Shown piece after piece: positions 17,276 to 27,292 of a DNA stretch of 64,000 nucleotides. The stretch comes from Anaerobaca lacustris (lineage in GTDB: Bacteria > Planctomycetota > Phycisphaerae > Sedimentisphaerales > Anaerobacaceae): NCBI RefSeq assembly GCF_030012215.1, contig NZ_JASCXX010000024.1:41125-105124 (forward strand), written 5' to 3'. Position 1 is the first letter of the stretch. Each line of letters starts with the position of its first letter. The position numbers and the translations under genes are program-made. The notes below the pieces were generated by a model. The model worked only from the letters and a program-made list of their open reading frames with translations, ran no database searches and had not been told where the DNA came from.

Positions 17276-17322
17276 GGCGGTTCCTTTCAGATGATTCAGT
17301 CCTTCCCTGGCCGACGAAAATG

Positions 17323-17352
17323 GGAGCCCCTGCCATGACGGGCAGGGGCTCC
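17323..17352 (-). terminator. Terminator after the LamG/discoidin gene
   Basis: A perfect 12-bp stem (17323-17334 with 17341-17352) and a six-base loop lie 46 bp beyond the stop of the gene ending at 17398. On the minus strand the stem is followed by CATTTTCG, a short U run, consistent with intrinsic termination. Confidence 0.7.
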
Positions 17353-17397
17353 GTTTCGTCGATGTTCCGATCGCACAAGACCTCGTCGCAGGCCTCT

Positions 17398-20160
17398 CTA
17401 CGGCACGATCGCGCCGAGGAATTCCACTTCGGCGATCTGCATGAGACCGTCGTTGTTCGGACGAAGGGTCGGGAACAGGAGTTGATAGTACCTGTACGCG
17501 ACGGTGTTCTCGAACTCGATGGGTGTGGCGTTCCTGGTGAACCGCGGCCAGACCGTGGCCTGGCTGAAATCGACAATGTCGCCGGCGGCAATCAGCGTGT
17601 ACGGCCCGTCGATGCTCGCATTCGAGCCGTAGAGTTCAAACGAGGTCGGGTCCCGGCCATAATCGTCGTTGGCGGTGGTGAAGGTCAGTCCCGTGACAAT
17701 CGCCGAGCCGACCAGCGGCGCGACCTGGAACCCCGTGGGCTGGCTGCCGCCCTTGCGGTGCAGGTACTTCGTGTTGACGTTGTCGTCGATGGCCATCTCG
17801 GGTGCCTCATTGGCCGGCCAGTCGCCGTCGTTCGGAACGCCCTGCACGGTGTCGCCGGCGCCGGTGACGTCGGGGAAGGTGTAGTCGAGCACCTCGGGAT
17901 ACAGTCGGATGTCGTCGATGTACAGGACGCCCGTCGCACCAGCACCCTCAATGCCGATCGTCAGCGAGGTGACGCTGCTGACGTTGCCGGCCTGGGACAG
18001 ATCGATGCTCCACAGTTGCCAGGACGGGCGGGCGATGTTCACGGCCGGGCCGTCATAGGCGATCTTGGTATTGTTGATTTTCACATACAATTGGCCGGTG
18101 TTGCCCTCGGCGCCGTAGAAGTACAGCGACAGGCTCTCGATGCCGTACTGCGTCCAGTCGGCCGTCAACGCGTAGTCGGCCTCGGAGGTGGCCACGGTGC
18201 TGTTGTCGTACGACAGCGGCATCGACTGGCGGCCGCTGTGGACGATGGTGCGCTCGGCGAACGGGGTGTTCAGATGGCCGACGGTCGAGCCGGTGTCGTT
18301 TACCCAGCCGTCGAGCCAGGTGTCGAAGATCGCTTCGCCGGCCTCGATGTCGTCGGTGTAGCTCTCGAAATCCTCGACGACGATGAACTCCTGGGCGGTG
18401 AAGCTCCAGACGTCGCCTTCCCACGACTCGGTCTCCTGGATCGCGTTGACCTGCCAGTAGTACGTGGTGGCGAGATTCAGCGCACCGGGGCTGTAGCTGT
18501 TGCCGGTCACGGTGCCGGCCAGCGCCAGCGCATCGGCTTCGGTGCCAAGGTACACTTCATGTGAGACGGCGTCACGTCCGGCTCTCCAGGCCAGCGCGCC
18601 GTCCACGCTGACATCGGCAGCGTCGTCGGCCGGCTGCGGCTGACGGGCGTGAGCGGGGATGTACATGAAGCGGACCTCACTGAGGCCATATTGGCCCATC
18701 ATCCCCCAGCCGCTGTTGACGGTCAGGCGGACGAAGCGGGCGGCCACGCCCTCGAGGGCAACCGTCGTATTGGCCGTATACGTCGCCGCGGCGGTGGCCT
18801 GGCTCAACTGCACGTCGCCCAGCACGGCCCAGTCCTCGCCATCGACCGAGTACTCGACGGTGACGTCCTTGAGTCCGAAGCCCAACAGCATCTCGAACTG
18901 GACGTTGTAGTTCCAGACGAGCATCTCATGGAGTTTGTAAAGGCGGTCGAACTCGAACTGGATGTACAGCGGCTCGTCGCCGGGCCGGGCCACCCACATA
19001 TCGCCGGCGGCGGTCGAGTGCTGGTCGTCGGCGTTCAAGCCCGATCCGTTGACCGTATTCTGCGGACCGGCTCCCTCGTCGAAAACGCCGTTGCTGGTGG
19101 CGAAGACGCCCGTTACCGGGTAGGCGAGTGGCTCGGCCGTGAAACTCCAGGTCTCCCCCTTGAAGATCGCGTTGTCCGGCGCGCCGTTGACCTCATCGAT
19201 GCGCCAGTAGTAGGTCTGACCGAAATCGAGGAGTCCGGGCGGGTCGAATGTGGCGCCGGCCTGACCCTGGCTGAGCAGCACGCCCATCGGATTGCCCCGG
19301 CCGGCGGTGTTGACGTCGTCGAACGAGGCGCCGAAGTACACGTCATGCGTGACGGCATACTCGCCTGCCTCCCAGCTCAAAACCACATCGCGCGGAATAT
19401 CGCTCGCTTCGTTCTCCGGCGCCGGGTTGGAGGCCAGTTCCAGACCCGGACCGCGCCCCGTCATGGCCAGTTGAATCTCCTCAATCGTCAGGGCCGTATC
19501 GTAGAGACGGAAGTCGTCGATCATGCCCCGGTACCACCCTTCGAGGAGGCTGGGCTTGGTGCCGATGGTGAACTTGGTGACGCCCTCCATCGTATTGGTC
19601 ATGCCGGTCCCGCTGTGCCAGAGTTCGCCGTTGATGTAGATCTGCTGATCGCCGGTGTCGGCGTTCTTGAGGAAGGTCCAGAAGGTCCAGGTGCCCTCGT
19701 AGTCGGCCGGATCGGCCGCTCTTTCGATGCGGTTGTAGCCCGGCCCGCCTGTGTCGAAGTACACGTTGCCGTTGCTCCACGGCACGTGGGCGCTCATCCT
19801 CCGGGCTTCGTTGTTGGCGGGGTCGGAGAAAGCCCCGAAGATGAAGTTGGCCTGCGGCTGCTGGTCCGGGTCGCCGTAGGCCCAGAACGATACGGTCGCC
19901 TGCCTCTCGATCGTGGACCACGACTCCGGGGGGACGTCCACATAGGAGGTCCCCTGGAAATCCAGGGCGCCGCCGTAGTGTCCGGCGACCCAGATGGGAT
20001 CGGTGATCGTCCCGTGGTACCCCCGGCCGGAACTGTCCTTGGCGATCGAGCCCGATCCGTCGTCGAACTTCCACCAGCCCACCAGAGCCGCCTCGGAGAC
20101 ACTCGCCAGGGCCAGCCCCAGGACAACAACGCATATCACGGCATTGATTCGTCTACACAT
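17398..20160 (-). CDS. Large secreted LamG / fibronectin-like / discoidin multidomain protein
   Basis: A 920-residue secreted protein. It has a signal peptide (VICVVVLGLALASVSEA, about 24 residues), a LamG/concanavalin-like jelly-roll (25-230, starting LVGWWKFDDGSGSIAKDSSG), an Ig/Fn3-like module ending VWSFTA-type, and an F5/8 type C (discoidin) domain. A second Fn3-like module (DAVSHEVYLGTEAD), a CBM-like jelly-roll (FIVVEDFESYTDD to VLYIDDIRLYPE) and a C-terminal discoidin domain follow. All are carbohydrate- or surface-binding folds; no catalytic domain is visible. AAGGAGG six bases before the ATG at 20160 and the signal peptide fix the start, although the frame stays open to 20571. Related proteins lie at 60211 and 63182. 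The likely role is polysaccharide capture or cell-surface architecture. Confidence 0.88.
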   Translation of the reverse strand: MCRRINAVICVVVLGLALASVSEAALVGWWKFDDGSGSIAKDSSGRGYHGTITDPIWVAGHYGGALDFQGTSYVDVPPESWSTIERQATVSFWAYGDPDQQPQANFIFGAFSDPANNEARRMSAHVPWSNGNVYFDTGGPGYNRIERAADPADYEGTWTFWTFLKNADTGDQQIYINGELWHSGTGMTNTMEGVTKFTIGTKPSLLEGWYRGMIDDFRLYDTALTIEEIQLAMTGRGPGLELASNPAPENEASDIPRDVVLSWEAGEYAVTHDVYFGASFDDVNTAGRGNPMGVLLSQGQAGATFDPPGLLDFGQTYYWRIDEVNGAPDNAIFKGETWSFTAEPLAYPVTGVFATSNGVFDEGAGPQNTVNGSGLNADDQHSTAAGDMWVARPGDEPLYIQFEFDRLYKLHEMLVWNYNVQFEMLLGFGLKDVTVEYSVDGEDWAVLGDVQLSQATAAATYTANTTVALEGVAARFVRLTVNSGWGMMGQYGLSEVRFMYIPAHARQPQPADDAADVSVDGALAWRAGRDAVSHEVYLGTEADALALAGTVTGNSYSPGALNLATTYYWQVNAIQETESWEGDVWSFTAQEFIVVEDFESYTDDIEAGEAIFDTWLDGWVNDTGSTVGHLNTPFAERTIVHSGRQSMPLSYDNSTVATSEADYALTADWTQYGIESLSLYFYGAEGNTGQLYVKINNTKIAYDGPAVNIARPSWQLWSIDLSQAGNVSSVTSLTIGIEGAGATGVLYIDDIRLYPEVLDYTFPDVTGAGDTVQGVPNDGDWPANEAPEMAIDDNVNTKYLHRKGGSQPTGFQVAPLVGSAIVTGLTFTTANDDYGRDPTSFELYGSNASIDGPYTLIAAGDIVDFSQATVWPRFTRNATPIEFENTVAYRYYQLLFPTLRPNNDGLMQIAEVEFLGAIVP

Positions 20161-20791
20161 GATGATCCTCCTTCGAGCCAACGATGAAATGGCACCATAC
20201 TGCGTCTTGGTCACGCGCCAAAACCGCGTCTCTCCCCCGGACTGTCCTTGTGTGCGAAACGAGTGAGAACCCGCACGTTCACCTCCTTCCCGTAGAGAAC
20301 CAGCGGTCTGTGAAATGGATGTACTGCATCTGTGATGCGAGGAGCTTCCGCACCCAACGCCCCGGCCCTGCTGTGCGTGTGGCAGAACACTTTGCGTCAG
20401 GACCTCCAACCGAACGGAACCGGCGGCCGGCGGCAGGGGAAGAGGGCCCTGGAACCACTGCCCGGCCGAGCGGATCCCTCGAATGTGCCCATCTGCGATC
20501 ATCATAGCGTACGACCGGCCGATGGGGCAAACGTATTCTTCGGCGCAACCTCTCTTTCTATCGGCTCCCATCGCGTCGATCTTCAGTCATATAGACCCCG
20601 GAACTGGACGTCGATAGCAGCCGCTCCGGCGCGAGCCGGCCGGATTGAGACTTGCGATCTGCTGCAAAGCCGCTACAGTGGGTGGTGATGTGCGCCTGAT
20701 CGAAGAAGGCCGAATCCGGGGGGATAAGCGTATCGCTGGTTCCGCCCCGGTACGCGACAACACAATCCCTTTTTGTTGGGGAGCGTCCGAT
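20161..20791. other. Divergent intergenic region, no gene seen
   Basis: These 631 bp lie between the LamG gene (leftward) and otsA-otsB (rightward). Open frames here lack ribosome-binding sites and are continuations of the flanking frames. A candidate promoter for otsA-otsB is at 20652-20679; on the minus strand TTGGCG-N16-TATGGT about 60 bp before the LamG start is a weak promoter candidate. I see no RNA gene or repeat. Confidence 0.5.
20652..20679 (+). promoter_or_regulatory. Promoter candidate for the trehalose genes
   Basis: TTGCGA (20652-20657), 16 bp, TACAGT (20674-20679), about 110 bp before the ATG of the OtsA-OtsB fusion. Both hexamers are moderate matches. Confidence 0.35.
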
Positions 20792-22975
20792 ATGCGAAAA
20801 CTCATCGTTGCCGCCAACCGTTTGCCCGTTACCGTTTCCATGCGGGATGGACAGTACCAGTTTCGCCCCAGTCCCGGGGGTCTGGCCGTCGGGCTGTCGT
20901 GCCTGCCCGATTCGCTGGAGCGACTCTGGATGGGCTGGCCCGGGGTCTCCAGCGAACGGCTGACGCCGGAAGACAAGGACCGCATCCGAGAGTCCCTGCG
21001 TCAGCAGAATTCCGCGCCGGTGTTTTTGTCTCAGAGGCAGATCGATCAATATTACCTGGGCTTCTGCAACAAGACGATCTGGCCCCTGTTCCACTATTTT
21101 CCGGTCCGCACGGTGTTCGAGCAGCAGTTCTGGAAGGCGTATCGGCAGGTCAACCACTTGTTCTGCGAAGAGCTGCTCAAGGTGGCCGAGCCGGGCGATT
21201 CCGTTTGGGTGCACGATTTCCAGTTGATGCTGCTTCCCCGTCTGCTTCGCGAGAAGATGCCCGATCTGACCATCGGGTACTTCCACCACATCCCCTGGCC
21301 TTCCTTCGAGCTGTTCCGCCTGCTGCCCTGGCGCGAGGAGATTCTCGACGGCCTGCTGGGCGCGGACCTGGTCGGGTTCCACACATACGATTACGTGCGT
21401 CACTTCCTCAGCAGCGTCTCGCGGATCAGCGGTCTGGAACACACGCTGGGCGAGGTCAACGCCCACAACCGGATCCTCAAGGTGGACGCCTTTCCGATGG
21501 GCATCGACTACAACCGGTACGCTGGGGCAATCGACGACGGGGAGGTCAAGGCCGAAATCGACCGGATTCGCGGCATCGTCGGCGAGCGGAAGATCATCGT
21601 CTCCGTCGATCGACTCGATTACACCAAAGGCATCGTGGAGCGTCTGGAGGCCTTCGACTGGTTCCTCAGCACCCATCCCGAGTACAAGGGCCAGGTCACG
21701 CTGATCATCGTGGCTGTGCCGTCCCGCTCGGGCATCGAGGACTACAAACAGCTTCGGGGACACCTCGAGCAGCTCGTGGGGCGCGTCAACGGCGAGCACG
21801 GCTCGATCGGCTACATGCCCGTATGGTACCTGTACCGTTTCATGCCGTTCAAGAAGCTGACGGCACTCTACAACGCCGCCGACGTCGCGCTGATCACCCC
21901 GCTGCGCGATGGGATGAACCTGATCGCCAAGGAGTTTGTGGCGACCAAGAACGGCGGACCGGGGGTGCTGATTCTCAGTGAGATGACCGGGGCCGCCAGC
22001 GAACTGGGAGAGGCCCTGACCGTCAACGCCAACGACAAGACGGCCATCGTTCGCGCGATTCAGGAGGCTCTGGAGATGCCCCTTGCCGAGCAGTGCGAAC
22101 GCAATCGCGTCATGCAGGAGCGTTTGAAGCGCTACGACATCGTGCGGTGGAGCACCGACTTCATTCACGCGCTGAACGAGATCGGGGTTCGGCAGCAGGG
22201 GGTCTCGGTGCACAAGCTGGGGCCGGCGGCACGGGAGACACTGGTCCGGCAGTACCAGACCGCCGACAAGAGGCTGTTTCTCCTGGACTACGATGGAACG
22301 CTGGTGGGCTTCCAGGGCCGTCCGGCCAAGGCGGGGCCGGATGAAGAGATCCTGATGCTTCTCAATCGATTGACGCAACACGAGAGCAACTGCGTTGCGA
22401 TTATCAGCGGTCGAGACAAGGACACCCTGGAGAAATGGCTGGGAAGCCTGCCCGTTCACATCATCGCCGAGCACGGCGGCTGGCTGCGCGAGTTCGGCGA
22501 GTCGTGGCGCAGTTTCCAGCCGGTCAACGAGCAATGGAAGCACGCCGTCAAGCCGATCATGGACCTTTATTCGGACCGCACGCCCGGATCGATCGTGGAA
22601 GAGAAGGATTTTTCTCTGGTTTGGCATTACCGTCGAGCCGACCCCACGTTGGCGTCCGTGCGAACGCACGAACTGCGGGACGCCCTGGTGAACCTGACCG
22701 AGAATATGGACGTAGGTGTCTTTGAGGGCAGCAAGATCCTCGAGGTGCGAAAGCACGGCGTCAACAAGGGTCGAGCCGCTGAGTTCCTGCTGGCCCGGCA
22801 AGCGTGGAGCTTCGTGCTGGCGGCCGGCGACGATTATACCGATGAAGAAATGTTCGCAGTCCTGCCGGAGACGGCGTACTCGATCAAAGTGGGCTCGAAC
22901 GTCTCGAAGGCGCGATTCAATGTCGATACCGTCATGGATTTAAGGAATTTGCTCAAACAACTCGTGGGGAGTTAG
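20792..22975 (+). CDS. Bifunctional trehalose-6-phosphate synthase/phosphatase (OtsA-OtsB fusion)
   Basis: A 727-residue cytoplasmic fusion enzyme. The N-terminal GT20 synthase (about 1-465) joins UDP-glucose and glucose-6-phosphate; seen motifs are [45 protein letters not shown] and [15 protein letters not shown]. The C-terminal HAD phosphatase (about 485-727) has the nucleophile motif [12 protein letters not shown], the later AEHGGW and the acid DDYTDEEMF, and releases trehalose. The frame opens earlier, but [12 protein letters not shown] at 20792 with GGGGAG upstream is the family's N-terminus. The next gene, a second trehalose-forming enzyme, starts on the base after the stop. Confidence 0.95.
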   Translation: MRKLIVAANRLPVTVSMRDGQYQFRPSPGGLAVGLSCLPDSLERLWMGWPGVSSERLTPEDKDRIRESLRQQNSAPVFLSQRQIDQYYLGFCNKTIWPLFHYFPVRTVFEQQFWKAYRQVNHLFCEELLKVAEPGDSVWVHDFQLMLLPRLLREKMPDLTIGYFHHIPWPSFELFRLLPWREEILDGLLGADLVGFHTYDYVRHFLSSVSRISGLEHTLGEVNAHNRILKVDAFPMGIDYNRYAGAIDDGEVKAEIDRIRGIVGERKIIVSVDRLDYTKGIVERLEAFDWFLSTHPEYKGQVTLIIVAVPSRSGIEDYKQLRGHLEQLVGRVNGEHGSIGYMPVWYLYRFMPFKKLTALYNAADVALITPLRDGMNLIAKEFVATKNGGPGVLILSEMTGAASELGEALTVNANDKTAIVRAIQEALEMPLAEQCERNRVMQERLKRYDIVRWSTDFIHALNEIGVRQQGVSVHKLGPAARETLVRQYQTADKRLFLLDYDGTLVGFQGRPAKAGPDEEILMLLNRLTQHESNCVAIISGRDKDTLEKWLGSLPVHIIAEHGGWLREFGESWRSFQPVNEQWKHAVKPIMDLYSDRTPGSIVEEKDFSLVWHYRRADPTLASVRTHELRDALVNLTENMDVGVFEGSKILEVRKHGVNKGRAAEFLLARQAWSFVLAAGDDYTDEEMFAVLPETAYSIKVGSNVSKARFNVDTVMDLRNLLKQLVGS

Positions 22976-24184
22976 ATGCTCAGACTCGAAGATTTTCGCC
23001 ACATCGTACCGGATGAAACACTCGCCGAAATCTACGCCAGGGCCCGAAGCCTCTACGGCAGACACGTCATTCATCTCAACGCCACCTACCAGGGCGGCGG
23101 GGTGGCGGAGATCCTCTATTCGCTGGTCATGCTGATGAACGACGTGGGCGTCGACGCTGGCTGGCGGATCCTGCACGGTAGCCAGGAGTTCTTCGAGATC
23201 ACCAAGAGCTTCCACAACGCGCTGCAGGGCGCCAAATTGAATCTCTCCGAGCGTAAGAAGCGCGTCTATCGGAGGGTCAACGAGGATTTCGCGCGCTTCA
23301 CGCACATCGACCACGACTGTGTGATCGTTCACGATCCGCAGCCGCTGGCGCTGATCCGCTCGTACCGCAAGACGCAGCCGTGGATCTGGCGATGTCACAT
23401 CGATCTGACCGAGCCGCACGCGGAGTTGTGGGACTTCCTCAAGGGGTTCGTGCTCAAGTACGATCAGGTCGTGATGTCGAGCGAGAAGTACTTCAAGAAG
23501 GACCTTCCGGTCGATCAGCGCCTGATGTATCCGGCGATCAACCCCCTGAGCCCGAAGAACATGGCCATCTCGGACAAGGGCATCGAAGACCAGTTGGCTC
23601 ATGCCGGCGTCCCGATGGACAAGCCGCTGATCACCCAGGTCTCCCGGCTCGACCCCTGGAAGGACCCGGAGGGCGTCGTCGACGTCTTCAAGCTCGTCAG
23701 GGAACAGGTCGACTGCCGGCTCGTGCTGTGCTACAACGTCGCCAGCGACGACCCCGAAGGACTCCAGATGTACAAGAAGGTCCAGCGCAAGGCCAACAAA
23801 ATGCTGGAAACGGGGGACGTTCTGCTCGTCGTGGGCAACAGCGAGAAGCTGGTCAACGCGATCCAGCGACACTCGAAAGTCATCGTTCAGAAGTCCATCA
23901 AGGAGGGGTTCTGCCTGGCGGTGACCGAAGCGATGTGGAAGGGGACCGCCGTGGTCGCCTCCAACGTCGGGGGCATTCCCAGCCAGATCGAGGACGGCAG
24001 AAACGGCTATCTGCTCGAACCCCAGGACACGGAAGGATTCGCCGACCGCGTCACGCGCCTGCTGAAGGACCCCGACGAGGCCACCGAACTTGGACGCCAA
24101 GCCAGGGAGACCGTCCGCCAGAAGTTCCTCATCACCCGCCTGCTCTCCGACTACCTCGACATGCTCAACGCCATCATGAACTGA
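22976..24184 (+). CDS. TreT-like trehalose synthase (family 4 glycosyltransferase)
   Basis: A 402-residue GT-B enzyme resembling the trehalose glycosyl-transferring synthase TreT, which makes trehalose in one step from NDP-glucose and glucose. The TreT-like N-terminus HVIHLNATYQGGGVAEILYS and the donor site SIKEGFCLAVTEAMWKGTAV with VGGIPSQIEDGRNGYLLEP are clear. Its ATG directly follows the TAG of otsA-otsB, so the two enzymes are surely co-expressed. A reversed role (trehalose breakdown to NDP-glucose) is also known for the family. The substrate nucleotide is not decided by sequence. Trehalose phosphorylase-like activity is an alternative. Confidence 0.85.
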   Translation: MLRLEDFRHIVPDETLAEIYARARSLYGRHVIHLNATYQGGGVAEILYSLVMLMNDVGVDAGWRILHGSQEFFEITKSFHNALQGAKLNLSERKKRVYRRVNEDFARFTHIDHDCVIVHDPQPLALIRSYRKTQPWIWRCHIDLTEPHAELWDFLKGFVLKYDQVVMSSEKYFKKDLPVDQRLMYPAINPLSPKNMAISDKGIEDQLAHAGVPMDKPLITQVSRLDPWKDPEGVVDVFKLVREQVDCRLVLCYNVASDDPEGLQMYKKVQRKANKMLETGDVLLVVGNSEKLVNAIQRHSKVIVQKSIKEGFCLAVTEAMWKGTAVVASNVGGIPSQIEDGRNGYLLEPQDTEGFADRVTRLLKDPDEATELGRQARETVRQKFLITRLLSDYLDMLNAIMN

Positions 24185-24212
24185 TTCGACGCGCAGGGCA
24201 TAGGGAGCCGCG

Positions 24213-24824
24213 TCAGGATTTCAGGCGCTCTTCGATCTTCTCCGCCAGATCGGCGAGGCGATACTCGATCTCCAGCAGCTTCTCCTGGCTCTTGAACTGC
24301 CCCCGGTAGACCACGCCCAGGATCACGCACAAGCCGAGCGTGTTGAGCAGGGAGAACGCCATCAGAGACAGTTGCGTGCCCAGCAACGGCGGGCCTCCTT
24401 TATGCGAAAGGGGCACGACGAATGTGAAGACGGGCAAGGCCAGATAAACGAAGCCCATCGCCAGGGTGGTGGTCATAACCCAGGGGCGATGCCGACGGCG
24501 GAGCACGCCGGTATAGGCTGCCCAACTCGTCAAGATGATCCACGCTACGCAGGCGAGGAAGCCAAAGATCGCAAACAATCGGTACAGAAGGGCCGCGAAG
24601 GACTCGTCCCAGTTGCGGGGTGGGTCAAACGCGGGGCTACTGAGAGCGATAGCTGTCAGCAGGCCGACCAGGGCCAGTGCTGCGAATCCGACTCGCTTGG
24701 CACCGCTGAGTCTGGTGTCCAAAATGACTTGTACCCGTTGGCGGTGCGCTTCTTGTTGTGCCGCGTTTGGCGTCTCCATCTCCAGCAGCCTTTCACGCAG
24801 AGTTCGATCGGGTTTACTATTCAT
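24213..24824 (-). CDS. Four-helix membrane protein downstream of an ECF sigma factor, possible anti-sigma factor
   Basis: A 203-residue protein with a cytoplasmic N-terminus of about 43 residues (RTLRERLLEMETPNAAQQEA), then four hydrophobic helices and a C-terminal charged helix (KLLEIEYRLADLAEKIEERL) likely to be a coiled coil. No family is recognised. Its start overlaps the last eight bases of the sigma factor gene, the usual arrangement for a sigma/anti-sigma pair, so I infer a regulatory role; there is no zinc motif (HxxxCxxC) of the common ZAS anti-sigma type. It converges on treT with a 28-bp gap. Confidence 0.7.
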   Translation of the reverse strand: MNSKPDRTLRERLLEMETPNAAQQEAHRQRVQVILDTRLSGAKRVGFAALALVGLLTAIALSSPAFDPPRNWDESFAALLYRLFAIFGFLACVAWIILTSWAAYTGVLRRRHRPWVMTTTLAMGFVYLALPVFTFVVPLSHKGGPPLLGTQLSLMAFSLLNTLGLCVILGVVYRGQFKSQEKLLEIEYRLADLAEKIEERLKS

Positions 24825-25374
24825 GGCTCGATTCCTCCCGTACGAGGATCGCCTTCAACATCCGTTTGGCATGGTGCAGTCTGGACTTGACCGTCCCGAC
24901 GGGGACCTCCAGCACGCTCGCGATTTCTTCGAGCGACAAATCCTGTAGAAAGAACAACGTCAGTACCTCGCGGTGAATCAGCGAGAGCCGACCCAGGCCG
25001 TAGTGAATCTGCTCGGCGTTGTCAAAGTCCCGTTGGCCATCGTTCGCCTCCTGAAATGGAACGGACTCGTTTGCCCGGGACATTGCCTTTTCCCCATACT
25101 GCCTCCGCAGATGGGTCAACGCGGTTATTCGGGCGATCGTATACAACCAGGCAGGCAGCTTGCGAGGTTCCCGCAATCGGCCGAGTCCCTGCAATACGCT
25201 GACCCATGTCTGCTGGAGGACTTGCCGAGCCTCGTCCTCGTTGTCAATCAGCCGGCGGACGAAGTAGAACAGCGGCCGCTCCCAGGTCCGAACCAGTTCC
25301 TCCAGCGCCGCCCGCTGCCCCTGGCGGCACCGCAATACCAACAGCTCGCAGTAGATCGCCTCTTTCTCCGTCAC
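24817..25374 (-). CDS. ECF-family RNA polymerase sigma factor
   Basis: A 185-residue sigma factor with region 2 (LVRTWERPLFYFVRRLIDNE, VLQQTWVSVLQGL, LPAWLYTIARI) and region 4 with its helix-turn-helix (LSLEEIASVLEVPVGTVKSR). Region 3 is missing, as in all ECF sigmas. The start is a GTG at 25374; an in-frame stop lies just upstream, so no earlier start is possible. It sits behind the ABC transporter genes and overlaps the 4-helix membrane protein gene. It probably directs a stress or envelope regulon; the promoter at 27293-27322 may be one of its own targets. Confidence 0.93.
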   Translation of the reverse strand: MTEKEAIYCELLVLRCRQGQRAALEELVRTWERPLFYFVRRLIDNEDEARQVLQQTWVSVLQGLGRLREPRKLPAWLYTIARITALTHLRRQYGEKAMSRANESVPFQEANDGQRDFDNAEQIHYGLGRLSLIHREVLTLFFLQDLSLEEIASVLEVPVGTVKSRLHHAKRMLKAILVREESSHE

Positions 25375-25500
25375 CGCTCATGCGTCCTTCTCGTGCTGAG
25401 TTGAGACAGCTGTCTGGGAAGCCGTCTAAGGCTCCGGCGCCGCCACTGGACTACCCGGGCAGGTTCTCGCTGAGAGATATGGACCTGGCAATGCCCGTCG

Positions 25501-26253
25501 CTATTCCCTCTCTCGCATGAACTCACGCTGGTTGAGAATCCCAATGCCGATCGCCGCATACAAGACCGTCATCACCATGGGGTGTATCACCGCAACGAAT
25601 CCTTCTGTCGCCGCACAGGGCCGCATGGCCAACCTGCACAGAAGAACCACCGAAGGCACAGCGTAGATCCCGATCGTCTCAACCGCCTTCGACATAGCCG
25701 GAAAGCCCATAATTGCGCCGACGACATCTGCCGACTGCAATACCATGAAGGTGGCGATCGCCCCGATGAAGACGACAGCGACGTTGAAATCGCGCGAAAC
25801 AAACGTGGAAACGGTCGCGGATAGAGTCATCCACGCCGGAGCAATCAACAGCGATGCCACAAACCATGGGCCCAGATTTCCCGCTGTCGCTGTGTTCGTC
25901 CACGCGCTGACGAGGAAGATCGAACCGTAACAGATCGACAGATGGATCACACACTGAATATATACACCAAAGACGCGAAACAGATAAAGTGTTCCCAGCG
26001 AGATCGGTTTCGTCACCAGTTGCATCATTCGGCCGCTCGCAATATCACCTCCGAATAGACCTACGGTGAGCAGAACCGGAAAGGCGCATCCACTCCATGC
26101 AAACAGCCACATGCCCCACTGCGGCGGGTCCACGGAAGACGACACCGCGGAGAGGGCGATATACACGACAGCATACACTCCCAGGTACGCCAGGTGCAAC
26201 CTGCGGACGGCGCGTCTGCGCATGAGAGTCTCTTTGAGGATTTCGAGGATCAT
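25501..26253 (-). CDS. ABC-2 type transporter permease
   Basis: A 250-residue membrane protein with six predicted helices in the ABC-2 arrangement: a basic N-terminus (LMRRRAVRRLHL), a helix pair around VGLFGGDIASGRMMQLVTKP (a typical ABC-2 coupling segment), and further helices to a short charged tail. It pairs with the ATPase gene, whose stop overlaps this start as ATGA (26250-26253). The substrate is unknown. A 126-bp gap without a gene separates it from the sigma factor. Confidence 0.85.
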   Translation of the reverse strand: MILEILKETLMRRRAVRRLHLAYLGVYAVVYIALSAVSSSVDPPQWGMWLFAWSGCAFPVLLTVGLFGGDIASGRMMQLVTKPISLGTLYLFRVFGVYIQCVIHLSICYGSIFLVSAWTNTATAGNLGPWFVASLLIAPAWMTLSATVSTFVSRDFNVAVVFIGAIATFMVLQSADVVGAIMGFPAMSKAVETIGIYAVPSVVLLCRLAMRPCAATEGFVAVIHPMVMTVLYAAIGIGILNQREFMRERE

Positions 26254-27197
26254 TCGCCCGCTCCTCTCTTCCGAGAAAGGCGCAAGAATGCGTCTTCAAT
26301 GCTCTCTTCCTTGTCGCCGTACTGGAGGTGCCGTACAGTCACCCCGCCGGCGGCGAGTTGTGCAACCACCGAAGCGATTTCGGCCGGAGAGCCGATCCTG
26401 AGCGTCACCTCGGTGCCGGACTGGCTGAGAATCTCATGAGGCAATACGCGGCTCAAGCCCTCTGGCGGAAGACGATCCAGGTTGAGCTTCAGGACGTGGC
26501 CGTCTCTGCCGAACAGAGACTTGCTGACATCGACAGCCCTGCCGTTCCAGATCCCGATAAAATCCGACGTGAGCTTCTCGAGTTCGTCCAGTCGATGGGA
26601 ACTGATGAGGACAGCGGTTCCCTGCTCGCTGAGCCGACGGATGATCTCTCGAAGATCGGCGAGCCCTACGGGATCCAGCCCGTTGCTCGGCTCATCCAGG
26701 ATGAGGATTCCCGGCTGCATCACACAGGCAATCGCCAACGCCAACCGCTGCCTGTTTCCCTGGGATAGCATTCCGCACCGTCTGGTCCTCATGTCGTAGA
26801 GGCCAAACTGATCCAGCAGTTCTCCGGTGCGACGTCTTCTTCGACTCCTCGAAAGGTGGCACAGGGCCGCATGGTAGCCGAGCGTCGCTTCCACCTTGTA
26901 GTTTTCCAGGAACGCGGGAAATTCGGGAACGTAGCCCAGAGACCGCTTCGCCTCCCTCGACCCGACCGGATGGCCTCCAACAAGCAGATTTCCGCTGTCG
27001 AGATGGAGCACTCCGGCGATCAAGTTCATCAAGGTGGTCTTGCCGGCACCGTTCGGACCGATCAGGCCGATGATACGTCCGTACCCCACAGACAGTGAAA
27101 TGCCATCCACCGCCCGTACGTACCGGTTCTTGCCGAACCAACGGGCTCGGTAGGACTTGCTGACCTGGTGGCATCGGATAGCACTCTCATCCTGCAT
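26250..27197 (-). CDS. ABC transporter ATP-binding protein
   Basis: A 315-residue ATPase of the DRA/NatA type. It has Walker A (LIGPNGAGKTTLMN), a signature loop LSQGNRQRLALA in place of LSGGQ, Walker B LILDEPSNGLDP and the switch histidine in LISSHRLDELEK. About 100 residues follow the core, ending in a domain seen in ABC-2 exporters. GGAG five bases before the ATG at 27197 sets the start; the frame opens further up without support. It forms a complete exporter with the next gene and heads the operon that also holds the sigma factor. Confidence 0.92.
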   Translation of the reverse strand: MQDESAIRCHQVSKSYRARWFGKNRYVRAVDGISLSVGYGRIIGLIGPNGAGKTTLMNLIAGVLHLDSGNLLVGGHPVGSREAKRSLGYVPEFPAFLENYKVEATLGYHAALCHLSRSRRRRRTGELLDQFGLYDMRTRRCGMLSQGNRQRLALAIACVMQPGILILDEPSNGLDPVGLADLREIIRRLSEQGTAVLISSHRLDELEKLTSDFIGIWNGRAVDVSKSLFGRDGHVLKLNLDRLPPEGLSRVLPHEILSQSGTEVTLRIGSPAEIASVVAQLAAGGVTVRHLQYGDKEESIEDAFLRLSRKRGAGE

Positions 27198-27292
27198 CTT
27201 GACTCCATGCGCCCGGTGGGCCTTTGCATGCGATCGAACACCTTCGTGACCTGTCGCGCGGATGGCAGGCATCCGAACCCAGACCGCTAGAC

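Noticed and set aside
17398..20571. Longer (1057-residue) version of the LamG protein
   Set aside because: The extra N-terminus has no domain or ribosome-binding site; AAGGAGG and a signal peptide mark the start at 20160.
20558..22801. Very long open frame (747 codons) on the minus strand opposite otsA-otsB, and similar long frames opposite many genes
   Set aside because: High GC at third codon positions removes stops from the complementary frame. The products show no domains and the opposite strand encodes a textbook enzyme.
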